In this document: positions 11,253-23,342 of the stretch, piece after piece | Layout of the letters: the number at the start of each line of letters is the position of its first letter | Position numbering within the stretch: position 1 is the first letter of the stretch | Assembly: GCA_008973525.1 (NCBI GenBank) | Contig: WACJ01000402.1 | Location: 682,001-746,000, forward strand | Direction: 5' to 3' | DNA length: 64,000 nucleotides | Source of the DNA: Stenopsyche tienmushanensis | Taxonomy: Eukaryota > Arthropoda > Insecta > Trichoptera > Stenopsychidae | The notes under the pieces: model-generated | Told to the model about the DNA's origin: nothing | Database searches by the model: none | The model's input: the letters and a program-made list of their open reading frames with translations, nothing else | Position numbers and translations under genes: made by a program

Positions 11253-12815
11253 CACGCGGAAAATTATCATCATTTGATCTGACAATGTTGGCAGAGTGTA
11301 TATCGACCATCTGTCTAAATCACAGTGGCGTACATACAGTGGCTGGCATTTTATTTTTATTTTTTGGCACGTTACAAAATAATGGTTGTTTTTATTGACG
11401 GTCTTTGAATAGAATTCGTTTTTTTTAATGTTGAATAAATTCGTCCCGAGACAATACGTCACTGGTCCAGATGATGGCAACATGTGATCGGCGGAAGTGA
11501 AACGTGTCGATCGTTCCTGGTTCTCCATCCGTACGTTCGCAAGGTGGCGATGGAAGTACTCGGAGGCTCAGGTATGAGGGCAGGTAAACGACCGTTGCCA
11601 CGCGTTGCCACCACATTGTTCATCCACGTTCATAAACCTCTTTATTTCCCATGGCCACTGTGCCTAAATTTGACCCATTATTGTTTCTGCGCGCGCAGAC
11701 CGAATCTCTCCAAACGAAAATTCGACGATTCGACGGCGGTTGTTTGTTTGGAATTATTTTTGGACACTTTCCCCAGCACGCGTAGTTCTGATTATCGCCC
11801 GATAGGCGTGACCCATTTTGCGCCATTTTTTTATTCGAAAATATTTCCATTGAATCGCTACCTCGTTCCGGTGGGGTCAGATGATATGCGGCAATTATGG
11901 AGCAGGTCAACGAGCAATATCAGTATGTTTTTACGATGCGCCCGTTCGGCGGTGATCTTGACAATGACCTCGAAGCCCAAAGAGGTGTCAGCAGTTGATG
12001 TAAATTATGTAAACAGAATAGTTGCGCCGTAAATTGCGCCGCGGGAAGCGCAAAAGCGGCGCTCGCAAAAGGGCGCCATCGTTTGAAAATTCAAATTTCC
12101 GCCTCATTTCGATTTGGATTGGAGGCGCGCGGCGCTGCGATCGGCCCGCTCTATTTCAAGGTTGCCGGGTCAGCAAACCACGAATTATTCAAATCGGAAA
12201 AGAGACAAAAACAAAACGGGGGGACAAAAAAACACTCGTCACCTTTTATTCCGATCGGCAAAACAAATTTTGACCTCATATTCCAATACGTCGCCGAATA
12301 CACAATTCCTGGCCAACGCCATAATTGCAATGCAATTTATGCAACAAGATGGCGCCCAAATATGACAGTTGATCCTAACAGCGCATTCTCCGGCCAGCTC
12401 CAGCGCACGTATGAAAGCTCACCGACCTCGATTCAACTTAAGACATTTCGACGTCGGTCACATTCGCAGTCAACAATCGGCCGTGAACTTATTTTGACAG
12501 ATAGTGTTTTTTTTTTTCACCAACAGCGTTTGTTAGTCACTTCATGATTAGTACTGCCGCGGCGCTCCGACGCCATAATGTTATTTTCTTTTAATGACCG
12601 CCTTTTTGATATAAAAATGATATTTTACTCATAACGGAGACTCAGCTTACGAAATTGCGCCATAAAAACTATATCCACGCTGTTAGCGCCGAACAAAATT
12701 AGCGCTTGGATGAAGAAAAACATTATGAATACGAATCAACAACCCACTTACCCCCCCCCCCCCACTCTTCTAATACGAAAAAAATGCATCAAAAATGATC
12801 AATTACAAGATTAAA
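11253..12815. other. No supported gene
   Basis: Open frames of up to about 180 codons occur on both strands but overlap each other and match nothing I know. One short candidate first exon ends at 11571 (listed as a finding). AAGATGGCGCCC near 12349 resembles an insect CTCF core. A 13-C homopolymer lies at 12751-12763. Confidence 0.4.
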
Positions 12816-12819
12816 ATGG

Positions 12820-12842
12820 GTTTGTGTCATATATAATAAAAT
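12820..12842 (+). repeat. Dispersed AT-rich motif copy
   Basis: TTTGTGTCATATATAATAAA followed by ATAA matches the motif also found at 14798 and 62429 with one substitution. It lies just before a mariner-like segment. Confidence 0.35.
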
Positions 12843-12877
12843 AAAAGCAAATTTTTTGTGGGCGATATCAAACGTGT

Positions 12878-13740
12878 ATAGGGTCTTCCAATAAAGGACG
12901 TTCGATATTTATTAATTTGAAAGAATATTTTATGGAATTTACTATGGCTAACTAATGACTAACACTTTTGCGGCCTAACCATATTTGATTACTCCTCACT
13001 ACTCTATGCTTATACGATTTTATGTATTTTAACTATTGATCACTTGACCAGTACTTATTTAAAGACTAAATATTTAAATACCCTTCTAGCAGCAAGCTGA
13101 TACCCAGTTTATTTACTATTCATTGCTACATTTACAAACCATCTCTTACATAGTCGACCCTATCCAACAATATGGAGCATGATGAGCCTTTAGGAACACA
13201 ACAAGGTCAAGAAGAACATCAAATAGACAACCTCGAGGAGATAAATATGATGAATTTCACTTACTTTTAGTAGAGTTAAAAAAGGTCGTCTAGACTCTAG
13301 AGTAGTTTTCCACCGTCTCCATAAGAATGGAGAATCAAGGGGACTCAGTCTTTACAAACCTCCCATACTCCCTATCGAGACGGTCGCGTTCATTCAGGAT
13401 ACCCGGTTGGGTGAGCGTTCGAAATAAAACTCGGTGGTAATGCTACCTTCAATATCGAGCGAATGAGGAGATACAGACGAGATGGATGTAACCCCTTCCT
13501 GTGCATGGATCTTCTCGGTGGCACGCATTCGGGAGGTCCAATTTACGATGACTTTGTCGCATAAATCTGACTGAATTTGCTGGATTGCTTTCGTTATGTT
13601 GATGCTGATGTATATCGTGTGATAATTTTGCTCATTCCCACATCCATTCATTCGAACTGAATAATTCACAATAAATTTGGCAGATGTTGCTTTAACAACA
13701 TACCTGTTATAAACATAACAAATTTCGAGCGTAGTATTGT
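12878..13740 (-). mobile_element. Composite mariner-like remnant
   Basis: The left part (12880-12955) reads GGTCTTCCAATAAAGGACG and then an AATATTTTATGG block. Related sequence recurs near 26700 and 49870. At 13514-13551 the minus strand encodes VIVNWTSRMRATE, similar to the C-terminal tail of mariner-type transposases and to a copy at 55444 (VIEN, stop, TSRIRATE). The right part (13655-13720), with ACAATAAATTTGGCAGATG and TTTAACAACAT, recurs near 26920. This is probably several decayed insertions. Confidence 0.4.
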
Positions 13741-14797
13741 GTTTATTTTAAATTTAAACCTATTTTTGACTTTAAATTACTATTTTTCTTACCGCTTGAA
13801 TTTCATACGAGTCGTCATCATGGTCCTTAAAAAGCAAGGAGGTACTGGACGCCATGTATTCCAGATTTGTGATGACCTACTACATGTTGCATAAGTTAGG
13901 TTTTATTAACAATTATGCAGGGTACTCTCTTTGTCTGTTTAAATGTCTATCTATAACATGGAAAAATAATTAAATTGATATTTGTGTTATCCATTATATT
14001 AAATGGCTGTTGGCTGCCAAATGATGATGATATAAACATCATTCATCATGATGTTCACAAGTCAGCGTCAAGAAAGATGCATCGATTTGATATGCATTTA
14101 AATCGTAATATAATTGAAGTTTTGGTCCATTTGTCCATGATTCTGATTTTTGTGCGGTGGGTCGGTTTACCCACCCAACCTGCGGCCATCGCATATTCAT
14201 TAGACTCCCATGCTTCCGGTAATGGGAGTCGCAATGGCCGCGTCCTCGAGTCTTTGATATCGAAATGTGCTTGCGATTCAACCCCGGATCGGTGGTTTTT
14301 TGTCGCCGGGCCACATTCGGATCGACCAATTACCGATTCGTCAAATATTTTTTCAAACGCCGCTCGGATCCGGAGCAACGAAAGAGGTAATTCGCCAACT
14401 GTTGCGCAATAGCCTGACCCACAAAACGGTAACACTTATCGAAAAGACCAAAAAAAGAGCAGCAGCATCGGTAACATTCAGACAACGACGCTTGGATGAT
14501 TAAAAATAAAAAGTTGGCATAAACAAGTTTCACCTCGCGCAAAAAATGATCTACTAAGCGTCTGCTTCTTTGTGCTCGAATTCCTCTCGCCATTATTACT
14601 TTTACTTCTGAATAGAGTTGGACTTCCCATTTTGATTTGTGTCCAAACACGCTGCGGTCGTTTGGTCGCAAGATCCATGCCTGGTTCAGTTTGTCATCAT
14701 TTATGGCGCTGTGAGATAACAATGTAAAATTATGCATATGATCAACCGATAGATTAAACATTGAATTGTTTAAGGAAGAGCTAAAATATCAAACAAT

Positions 14798-14822
14798 GTT
14801 TGTGTAATATATAATAAAATAG
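14798..14822 (+). repeat. Dispersed AT-rich motif copy
   Basis: GTTTGTGTAATATATAATAA followed by AATAG. About 40 bp downstream an inverted partner (TATATTACGCAAAC) makes a small imperfect snap-back unit around a tRNA-like GGCGCAATTGGTTTAGTGG. Confidence 0.45.
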
Positions 14823-16167
14823 GGGCGCAATTGGTTTAGTGGTTGTTTTATATTACGCAAACACACATAAACAATTCAATATATAAGCTAATTTGTTGCC
14901 GTATCACGCTTATACGGGTAAAACTTGCCAATTTATATGGAATCCATGGATGTTTTAGCTCTATTATGTTTATAATTGTTTTTAATCTATTTGATTGAAT
15001 GAGATTTTTATAAACATATTAGATTGAATTTAGATTCAAACGTATATGGCTGTGGTTTCGATGCGGTGATGCGCATTGCTTGCAGCAGTTGCAAAACAAT
15101 TGGAGCATAGCAAAAAAAAAAAAATGCCGGAGACTTCAACGCGTAGACAAGATCGAAACCCAACGCGCTCTTTCAAACATTTTGTTATAGTTTTTCCTAT
15201 GAAACATTCAAATTTATGGTAATGCGACAAAAAAATCACATGCCATTTTATAATTCCAAATTACACCGCCGTAAAAAATGCTTCATTTCACGAATATTTC
15301 ATGGTTACATCACGATCAGGACTGATGATCGATCATCCTAGATGGGAATGACCCTTCGAAGGTTGAGATTCGGAATGATTCAGAAATTGTGGTTTCCAAG
15401 GTCCCTAGATACCCTCAAACCACGATAAAATAAAGTGGGATTAGAGGCCCCGTGTAGGCGTTCGGCGCTTCGCTACGATTCGGATAAACGCCTCTATGTG
15501 TGTATTTTGTGTGGATATAATAATGAGCGATCAAGTTTTTTTCTTCGGCATCTTGAGCACAAGAGGAGGAGTTTCAAGGTCGCGTTTCTTAACCGACTCA
15601 TGTTACCAAATAAGTGAACGATCGTTGGTGAGTTCAAAAAACGGTTACGACATACCATTTAGAAACTGAAGAATATTCTGAAGCACACGCTCGCCTCGTC
15701 GATTGTGTGCAGTTTTTATGGGCGCATGCACGAAGAACTGCTGCAAGATGCTCGTCGACACGCAAAAGAAGACCTCCACCATCATGCCGTCCTCGTACAA
15801 TTGAATCATTGCAATTAAATCGATCAAATCACGTTAAATTTCATCGCTGAACAAAATTTTGCTTGAAAACAATGGATCCCTCGTTTGTTTGCTTGAATAA
15901 TGTAAACGCATTATTGTAATGTTATTGATTGAATTTGTACTCCGTTCTACTAAAACAAAATCGATTATGCCATTCGAAAAGACGTCACATGTATACATAA
16001 TACAGTGCTGACATCCAAGCGATACATTTGGATTAACCTATTTAATGCACTAAAATATCAATGAACACATTGACTGATTTATAAAAAAATTATGCAATAG
16101 AAAACAGTGTATATATTGTTTTTTTTTTATTTGCCTACAAAAAATATTATTTAAAATATGAAGCTGC

Positions 16168-16191
16168 GTTTGTGTAATATATAATAAAATA
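16168..16191 (+). repeat. Dispersed AT-rich motif copy
   Basis: GTTTGTGTAATATATAATAA followed by AATA, in the same orientation as the copies at 14798 and 62429. The flanks differ after the motif. Confidence 0.45.
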
Positions 16192-16709
16192 AGCTTGTTT
16201 AGGTGTCGCATTTGAACGATCTGTTCAAATCTTTGTATTTACATGGCCACTTGCTCTTCCAAATAATCTTTTTAAAATTAATATAAGAAGAAATATGATA
16301 ATTTAGACAAATATAGACCCATTGTAGTATTGAGCATATTGAACGATTCAAAGTCAGATGAATTCGTAATAAATTTTCGTAAAATTGATATTTCAGCGAT
16401 GCCTACAAAAGCGTTCCAATGCAACGATATATTTAAACATAATAGTGGTTTTCAATATGTTTTGCACGTATCAGCGATTTTTTGCTTGAATTTCATTTGC
16501 TAAATATTTAATTGAAGGTTGTTATTTTGTAGACTTTTAACGGCCAGCGATTTTAGAGATATTAGTTAAGTAGCAAAGATCATTCATTGAGTATCCCTGA
16601 TGATTTTTGTTGAATTTAAGATTCGTTTAAATTTGAGTAGATTTTTAGATTCACCAATCCCTAAAATAATAATTTTTGAGTATTAAAAATATTTTTCTAT
16701 AAAAAAAAA

Positions 16710-16733
16710 CAGCGATTCACCATTGAATCGCTG
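16710..16733. repeat. Perfect short hairpin (CAGCGATTCA arms)
   Basis: CAGCGATTCA, a 4-base loop and TGAATCGCTG form a perfect 10-bp stem. The CAGCGAT string also appears near 16395, 16471 and 16539, suggesting termini or subterminal repeats of a degenerate element. Confidence 0.4.
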
Positions 16734-18284
16734 GCATTTAATCATTTGTAGTATTTGAACGCATGTATGCGCCTTTTACCAACCGACGGGCTAAAACCAT
16801 CGCTAAATTTTTCAGGATGTCTGATAAATCATTTCCAATGATATATAATATCTAAGTCCATTTTGATTATTTTTGGGCTTGGGCGTGTGCAAATCAAAAT
16901 ATTTTTCCAGCAAGACCGCGATTGCGCAAAACCATTGACCATTAATTTCTGCTCTAGTGATGTCGTGAATAAGAATTTCGTGGAGATGATCGCAACTGAG
17001 AAAACGAAATCGCATTACAAAATATGAATGCGATTATAACACTTCGGATGCGGTGTGTGAAGACGTAAACACGGAAGGAGCGCATAATAATCGCCGCATT
17101 ATCGACAGTCGCAAACGAGTTAGACGAATTGGCCCAATTGCATGGGCCCAATACTGGCGAAAAGTAAATCGCCACACACCTACTCCATTTGCCTACATAG
17201 TACAGACAATGCGAACCAGACGATGTAAAAAAAACCTGATCGGCGAAACTCATCATCGGACGGGCGGTACTGGTTTTTAAGGTCCGAAATCGGAAAACCA
17301 GTCTCTGGAAATAGAGTGTCGTTATGCAATTTCGTTTTTCCGGCGAGCTGTTTTTGCGTGGCTCGCGAGCAAACCGCGCAAACTTGACTCGGATAATTGC
17401 GATTTTTCCACAATGATTTGACCCGCCGTCGTTAGCGCCGACTTCCTGTTTCCAGCTGCAAAAAGAAGCTAAATCTGATGTAATAACACATAATTGGACG
17501 CACATAACACACTGTGTTTTCCGCTCGTCGAAGATCTCAATCGCAATGGGTCAACAAATGCACCATTCAAATCATCCCAGAGATCGAATTGCCCGCCACT
17601 CTGAATTGCAACGCAGCGCGTTGAATATTAACTGCACATGCGCGGTCGCTCTTCTGCATATTGATGTTAAATTTCGTTTTTTTTTCCGCAATAAAAATAT
17701 TTTTGCATTGCGTCAACTAACGGAACGCCGGTCTTATCTGATCGAATACAGCGTCGAATACACGGTCAAGTTCAATTAAATCCGAGAAAACGTTTTATAT
17801 TTTAGGTGTAAAACTCATTTAACGCGTCCCGGACTAGTTCGTTAAACGTCAAGGTGAATTTGCGAGAAATCCTTGACATCCAGTGCGACCGGATAATAAA
17901 CCACAAATTGCTGTCTGTCCATGTATTGTGCTTGGATTAATACCTAAAAAAAAAAAGGCGTAATTACTTCTGGATTTTTTTTGGCTCAAATTCATTAACG
18001 AAATTGCTTTCATATACATTTAAATAATCGATCATTCAACCATATATAAATTTGGGAGCGGACAAAATATTTCTGGGGAATATTGAGCATAGTCTTTGAA
18101 GGCTTAACACTTTACAGCCCGGGCGTTCCGCGTTAAACCTCGCCCAAAATCTGGGCGATTTCTTAAGGAGGTCTAGACTAGAATTTTGAGCATATCACTT
18201 TTTTTTGCCAAACTTTTTCAATGTAACTATATGTAGTCTATTTATTTCAATACATACATTCCTACATAAATAAATACATACCAT

Positions 18285-18375
18285 GGGGAGTCGCATAAAA
18301 AAAGACTTGAACTACATACACAACTGGGGGATAGGTTCCATTATTTTTAAAAATCGCATAACTTCAAATCAATGT
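18285..18375 (+). repeat. Dispersed repeat, copy 1 (partner at 26248)
   Basis: The block GCATAAAAAAAGACTTGAAC, then GGGATAGGTTCCATTATTTT and CGCATAACTTCAAA is repeated with few differences at 26248-26340 in the same orientation. Both copies are near a motif of the form ACTTTACAG/CTGTAAAGT. No coding content was seen. Confidence 0.55.
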
Positions 18376-18766
18376 GATAGAATGTATCAAAAATCATGTA
18401 TTCTGAAAATATCAATAAACAAAATAAGAAATGTAAAATAAAAATGTTTTTCGTTTCTTTTTTATCGAACATGAAAATACAGCCAAAATTTGCGCATCTA
18501 GCGTCTTATTAAAATCGATGCTATAGAAATGCATCTCAGAATCACTTCCACGTTGCATACATTCGGCAGGTTGAAGTAAAAGTGTGCGGCCAAAAGGCAA
18601 CACACCCACATGCCATCTTCAATATCATTCACCAAATGTATTCGACATCCTTGTATGATATATTTTATTTTGGCAACTCAAAGAAAGTTGATGTTAGATT
18701 GAATTAATTGCGTATTTGTCGTTTAATTCATTAACGTCAGTCCACTTTTTGGACTGTTCCCTTGTT

Positions 18767-19120
18767 TCATTTATGGTTATGAATCGATGAAAAAAACTCG
18801 GCTCTTCGACTCTTATTGCTGTGAAACATCGCCGAACGCTTGATTGAATGACGCTGTTCTTGTTGCATTGTGATTAAACGCGGAACCTGTCTTGCGTACA
18901 GCTTTATCATGTCAAAATTTTCGGCCAATATGCAATGGACGGTACTTTTTGAAATGCCTATTTTATCTACCAACTCGCACACTTCTGTCGACGCTCATCT
19001 AATACGATTTTGTAGATTTTCTTCACCATTTAATTTGGTCGACCACTGCGATGTTCGTCTTGGCAGCTCATACGGCCTCGTTTAAAGTCTGCCACCCAAT
19101 ATTTTACTGTTGTAAACGAA
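18767..19120 (-). mobile_element. mariner transposase remnant
   Basis: The minus-strand frame includes VKYW-like sequence near 19110, then RMSCQDE-like sequence in shifted frames, then GISKSTVHCILAEN and KLYARQVPRLITMQQEQR. That order (recognition helix-turn-helix followed by the W/QVPRLLT.EQK.R linker) is diagnostic of mariner transposases. Stops and frameshifts are present and the catalytic domain is absent. Confidence 0.7.
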
Positions 19121-22100
19121 GGAGATAGCTGTCAAACAATAATACTAAACAACGTACTTCTGGGACTACCTTAGTAAATGTCCAGAAAAAATGTGTCCTA
19201 ATCCTTTTTTTTGTTGCCCCGTTACAGTAGCCAACTTTGGCGACACCATTGCGTAAGAGTTAATATCCCGTGGTAATAAATTATTTTGATGTTTGCCGTT
19301 GATAAACATTTAATTTATTCCGCCGTGTCTTTCTATGTCAAATGTGTGGTCCGCAGATGCATAATATTGATGATGTGTTTGGTGGGGTATACATGATGAT
19401 TTGTTGGATTTATTGTATTTAGATTGCAAACGGTGATGATATTTCGCGCTGGCAACATTACGAACTCCCTATGGCCGAGTGTGTCGAATTGGAGTGCTTA
19501 TTCAAAGCTACCTGTCCATGAGCGATGTTCACACGAGCACAGGCGCGCAAAGACGCGCGCACACGCGCGCAATCGCGAGGTCCGTTTCCGAAAAGCCCGG
19601 CAGGGCCATGGCCGGCCATTGGTCCGCCAATCGGCCGAGGTAAACGACACCACCTGACCTCGCGAAAATTTTCATAGCGGCCACGAAGCGCTCGGCTCTC
19701 CTCGGCCGCCGGCCGAACTTTCCCGAGCGCTTTGGACTACTGTGTCTAAATAGGCGCTAGATATGTGTATTGATCGCTTTTTTAAATCGCACAAAAAACT
19801 CTGCCCCCAGTACACAACCGATAATTTAATTCTAATAATAATGGTACTTTCAAAATACAAACGGCCCGAGATGATTGCCATACAACAAACGACCGACGCA
19901 CACTTAATTTTTACACTGGCAGCACCAACGCTCATCAATAAATCGATTCACATGACCGATGGCGGACAAATCCGTCCGAATTTAATTCCACGATTGGAGC
20001 CACTATATCAACGGCCTGTATCATTCAATTGATTTAAAACGCGGTGTTAAAACCCAGCGACAAATAACAAACAAATTTGACAATATATACAATGAAAAAA
20101 ACTTCCACAATATCATCAAGCACACAATCCCCGACAATATAGCTCGGCGTCTATATATCGTCACGCCGCACTTTTGCCGAAAATACGTTGAAAGTCACAT
20201 TTTTAAACAGATTAACATATTTAAATTGATGCGCTTTACTTGTGAATGGTGAAGTGATCATATGAACGAGCATTTCGCCAAAGATGCTAATACAAAAGCA
20301 GAACGTCGATGCATCGCATTTTTAATTGCCAGAATTGGAAATCTTAATTCGGGGGCGTTTTCGTCGAAGAAATTGATCGTCAAAAATAAGAACTAGTTTC
20401 TGGAATACATCAACAACCGGCTCTGCGAGCCGGTACCGAAGCGTTGCGGTGTTGGATCGGTACAAATCGATGAATTTCAAACAAAGGAACCCAATGACGA
20501 GATGTCGAGGAGTGATGAGACCTTCGAGCGGCACTGCTCTAATAGAAGCAGACGCTGATGATGCAATATATATTCCGACCACAGCAAGGTGAAGGTCGGC
20601 CAAACAACATCCACATACTATACACGCGAAACTACACGTATTTTTATAGATTTTGGCAGAGCGTCCACGAAACTGTTATCTAATAACGACGACACGGAAA
20701 GCGAAGATGATTTATTATGGATTCTTATTTACATAGAAATGCGGCGTCGTGCCAAAAAGAAGTTATTTTTTTTGTTCTTCGGCTATTTTCTGCTCTCAAT
20801 ATATTACGGACGGATCGACCTTGGCCTATTGGGGGATAAATCTTCAAGTTCATATTGTTTGTTGGAGTAAAAGTACTTTTTTTGTTGCAGGGGGTACAGT
20901 TAAAATTTCAGTTATGATTGTGCTGATTTTATTGTTTTATTAGGGGCTGTTAAAGTCCCGCCCGAATATTTAAAAGCACGGCAGTGATCGTCAATCTTCG
21001 ATGTTTCGGAATGCATTCCATGCGAAATTTTAGCCTTAACCTTCTCTTCAGCGTATGGTGTAAAAATGCGATGATGAATTTATTCAATTGTGTTGTATTA
21101 ATTTGCATTTCTACGAAAGTAAACACATAAGGTCGTCGTATGCTACGTGGGGGATTCAAATATAACGCGGATTTTTGCTGTACAAATTTTTATATACAAA
21201 AATGAATGTCTGTGATCTGTAGTTTGTTTATCCCGTATGCGTTCCTATGCCATTCGTCCGATTTCGATGAAACTTTAAGAAGTTGTTGTGCGCACCTCTG
21301 TCAACGTTTTTGAATTTGAAGCATTGCTTGTGTATGAATTTTTTTGAGATAAATTTTATATGTAATGATTAATATGTTTGTACAGCAAAATTCCGGGTTG
21401 TATTTGAATCCCCCTCGTAAAAAATTGTTAGATTGCATTCATAATCGAGTTATTCAATTGAATGCAGTCATTCATTGATTGACGGCCGTTTCGTCGTCTT
21501 CAGACCAATTTCGGTTCGTTTAAATGAGAATTAATTCTGGGGTCATCTATTCATGTGCATTTGAGGAAGCGCGCCGAGATCCAAGGTTTGCCTTGTATGT
21601 GATTTACAGTTTTGAGCATTGAAGATCCATGATGTTTATTATTATTTATGAATGTAGAGCTCATTTACAAAAAGGAAAAGTTATATATTACGGCCATAAA
21701 CCTCCATTGTCTAAAAATATCGTAATCACCTCCTATTTCTAGGTAGAAATGATTTCTGTGCGTCCGTTTTGACTTTGAAAATCTGCGTATTTGGACCAAA
21801 AACAGAATATTTTTTTCGGGTATTTGGAATTTATTAGCTTTATTAATCCATGAGCTTTCAATTTTACCTGGATCCGTCGAAAGGGAGAGTGTTCCCAAGG
21901 GCGAAAACAAATAAAACTACAATAAATCTTGCGCGATAATGGCAGCCGCCGTTGAAAGGACCCTCAGCAGATAGTCTTTCATCCCCGACTGTAATGCGAA
22001 ACCTGCGGGATATTCCAAAAAAAGGCAAATAGTCCTTTAAAAAATGTTTATTCATAACGCTGTCGGATTAGATTTTATCCAAAAAAATCGAGGTTATCAG

Positions 22101-22996
22101 TTCAGGGCTGATTTATGCGGTAAAAAAGCCATTGTCGTCGGCGCGCCGGCCATTCCGTCGAGTTCCTGCCTCTCTGGCCCGTTTTTGCACTCTTTTTCAA
22201 CTTTTTCGCATCGCAAAATATCGAATTTCACGCGAATGCGGATAAATCGAATCTCTTTGTGGCCGAGAATGAATGGCAGAGACCTTGACCGGCTGCAATT
22301 TTTATGATTGTGTAATATTCCGGGCGCTTTTTTCGCCTCTTCCGACCCGCGGGCAAAAAATCCGGGCGTAGATAATTAGACGCATGCAGCAGCACCCTCG
22401 ACGGAGGCTTTCGCGGCCTTTTTCGCCCACATTTGTGATCGATTATCTGCGCGGGGAATGCGACATTTTCGATCGGATTCATTCATGGGCGGACCGCCCT
22501 GGATCGAAAAGCCTGCGCGTCGAATCAGATTCATTATAAGGCGTCTGGAATGCGACTAAATAGCTTCTAACTATGATTTGAGTACGTGTTACTTCCGTGG
22601 GAACGCTTGAAACACCGGCCGGAATTTTCGGAAACATTTCCAATCGCATGTCGACTTTATGTCGACGATGTCATAATCGCTTTACTTTCTGTCGGCTCCT
22701 ATCAGCGTAAGACAATATTCAATTCGAGTCAGAGTCAATTGTAAATAAGCACTGTTGATAGCATACAAGACCACATCATTTTTTACATAAACAATACACA
22801 AGAAATCGATTAATTTGCTCCTGCTTTAGAAGGAAATGATAATTGGACAAAGGTTCATTCAACAAGCAGCGACGAATAGGAAGCAATTAAATAAATAAAC
22901 ACTGTTGATAACACACAATATTCGGTCATTTCTTTGCGTAAATAAATACCAAACTTGAAATCGAAATCATTATTAATCGATAAATTTGGGTTAACG
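19121..22996. other. No recognised gene
   Basis: Composition varies, with CpG-richer patches at 19.5-19.75 kb and 22.1-22.7 kb. No reading frame matches a known protein. A repeat shared with 57.7-58.0 kb lies at 21190-21300. Confidence 0.4.
21190..21300 (+). repeat. Dispersed repeat related to the 57.7-58.0 kb pair
   Basis: AAAAATGAATGTCTGTGATC, then CCATTCGTCCGATTTCGATG and AAACTTTAAGAAGTTGT resembles the two tandem units at 57735-58000 (AATATATAAAAAT.AAT.T.TGTTTG...CCATACCGTTCATC.GATT). Such units are common at the ends of non-autonomous insect transposons, but I cannot assign a family. Confidence 0.4.
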
Positions 22997-23004
22997 ATCT
23001 ATAC

Positions 23005-23342
23005 CAGCGCTTCTTAAACTTATGTAGTCCGCGGACCCCCTCTTGAGCAAAATTTCTTTCGCGGACCCTCTCTTGAGCAATTTTTTTTCGCGGACCCCCT
23101 CTTGAACAAACTTTTTTTTTATGGACCCCATTCCAACCCTTGTAACTTAATTTTTCAAACAAACAAACATTTTTTTAGTCAAATATTGGTCAAAATAGAT
23201 CTTTTTATAATTTTTTCTGTAAATAATTCCAGAAAAATATCTTGTTCAAGTATAGGTAAATATTTTTTTATATCTCCGCGGACCCCCAGCAATGGCTTCG
23301 CGGACCCCCAGGGGTCCGCGGACCCCTGTTTAAGAACCGCTG
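23005..23342. mobile_element. hAT-type MITE with perfect 8-bp target duplication
   Basis: The left end CAGCGCTTCTTAAAC and right end GTTTAAGAACCGCTG are imperfect inverted repeats of the common hAT form. The element is flanked by identical 8-bp sequences ATCTATAC at 22997-23004 and 23343-23350. The 338-bp interior carries three tandem degenerate units containing CGCGGACCC and TCTTGA(G/A)CAA near the left end, and inverted CGCGGACCCC blocks near the right end. It encodes no transposase, so it is non-autonomous. Confidence 0.85.

Larger units (their letters stand above)
13741..18280. other. AT-rich stretch with repeats, no recognised gene
   Basis: It contains two copies of the dispersed AT-rich motif (14798 and 16168) and a perfect 10-bp-stem hairpin at 16710-16733. 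Short open frames at 14.0-14.8 kb and 16.9-17.5 kb overlap on both strands and match no family I know. No RNA gene was recognised. Confidence 0.45.
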
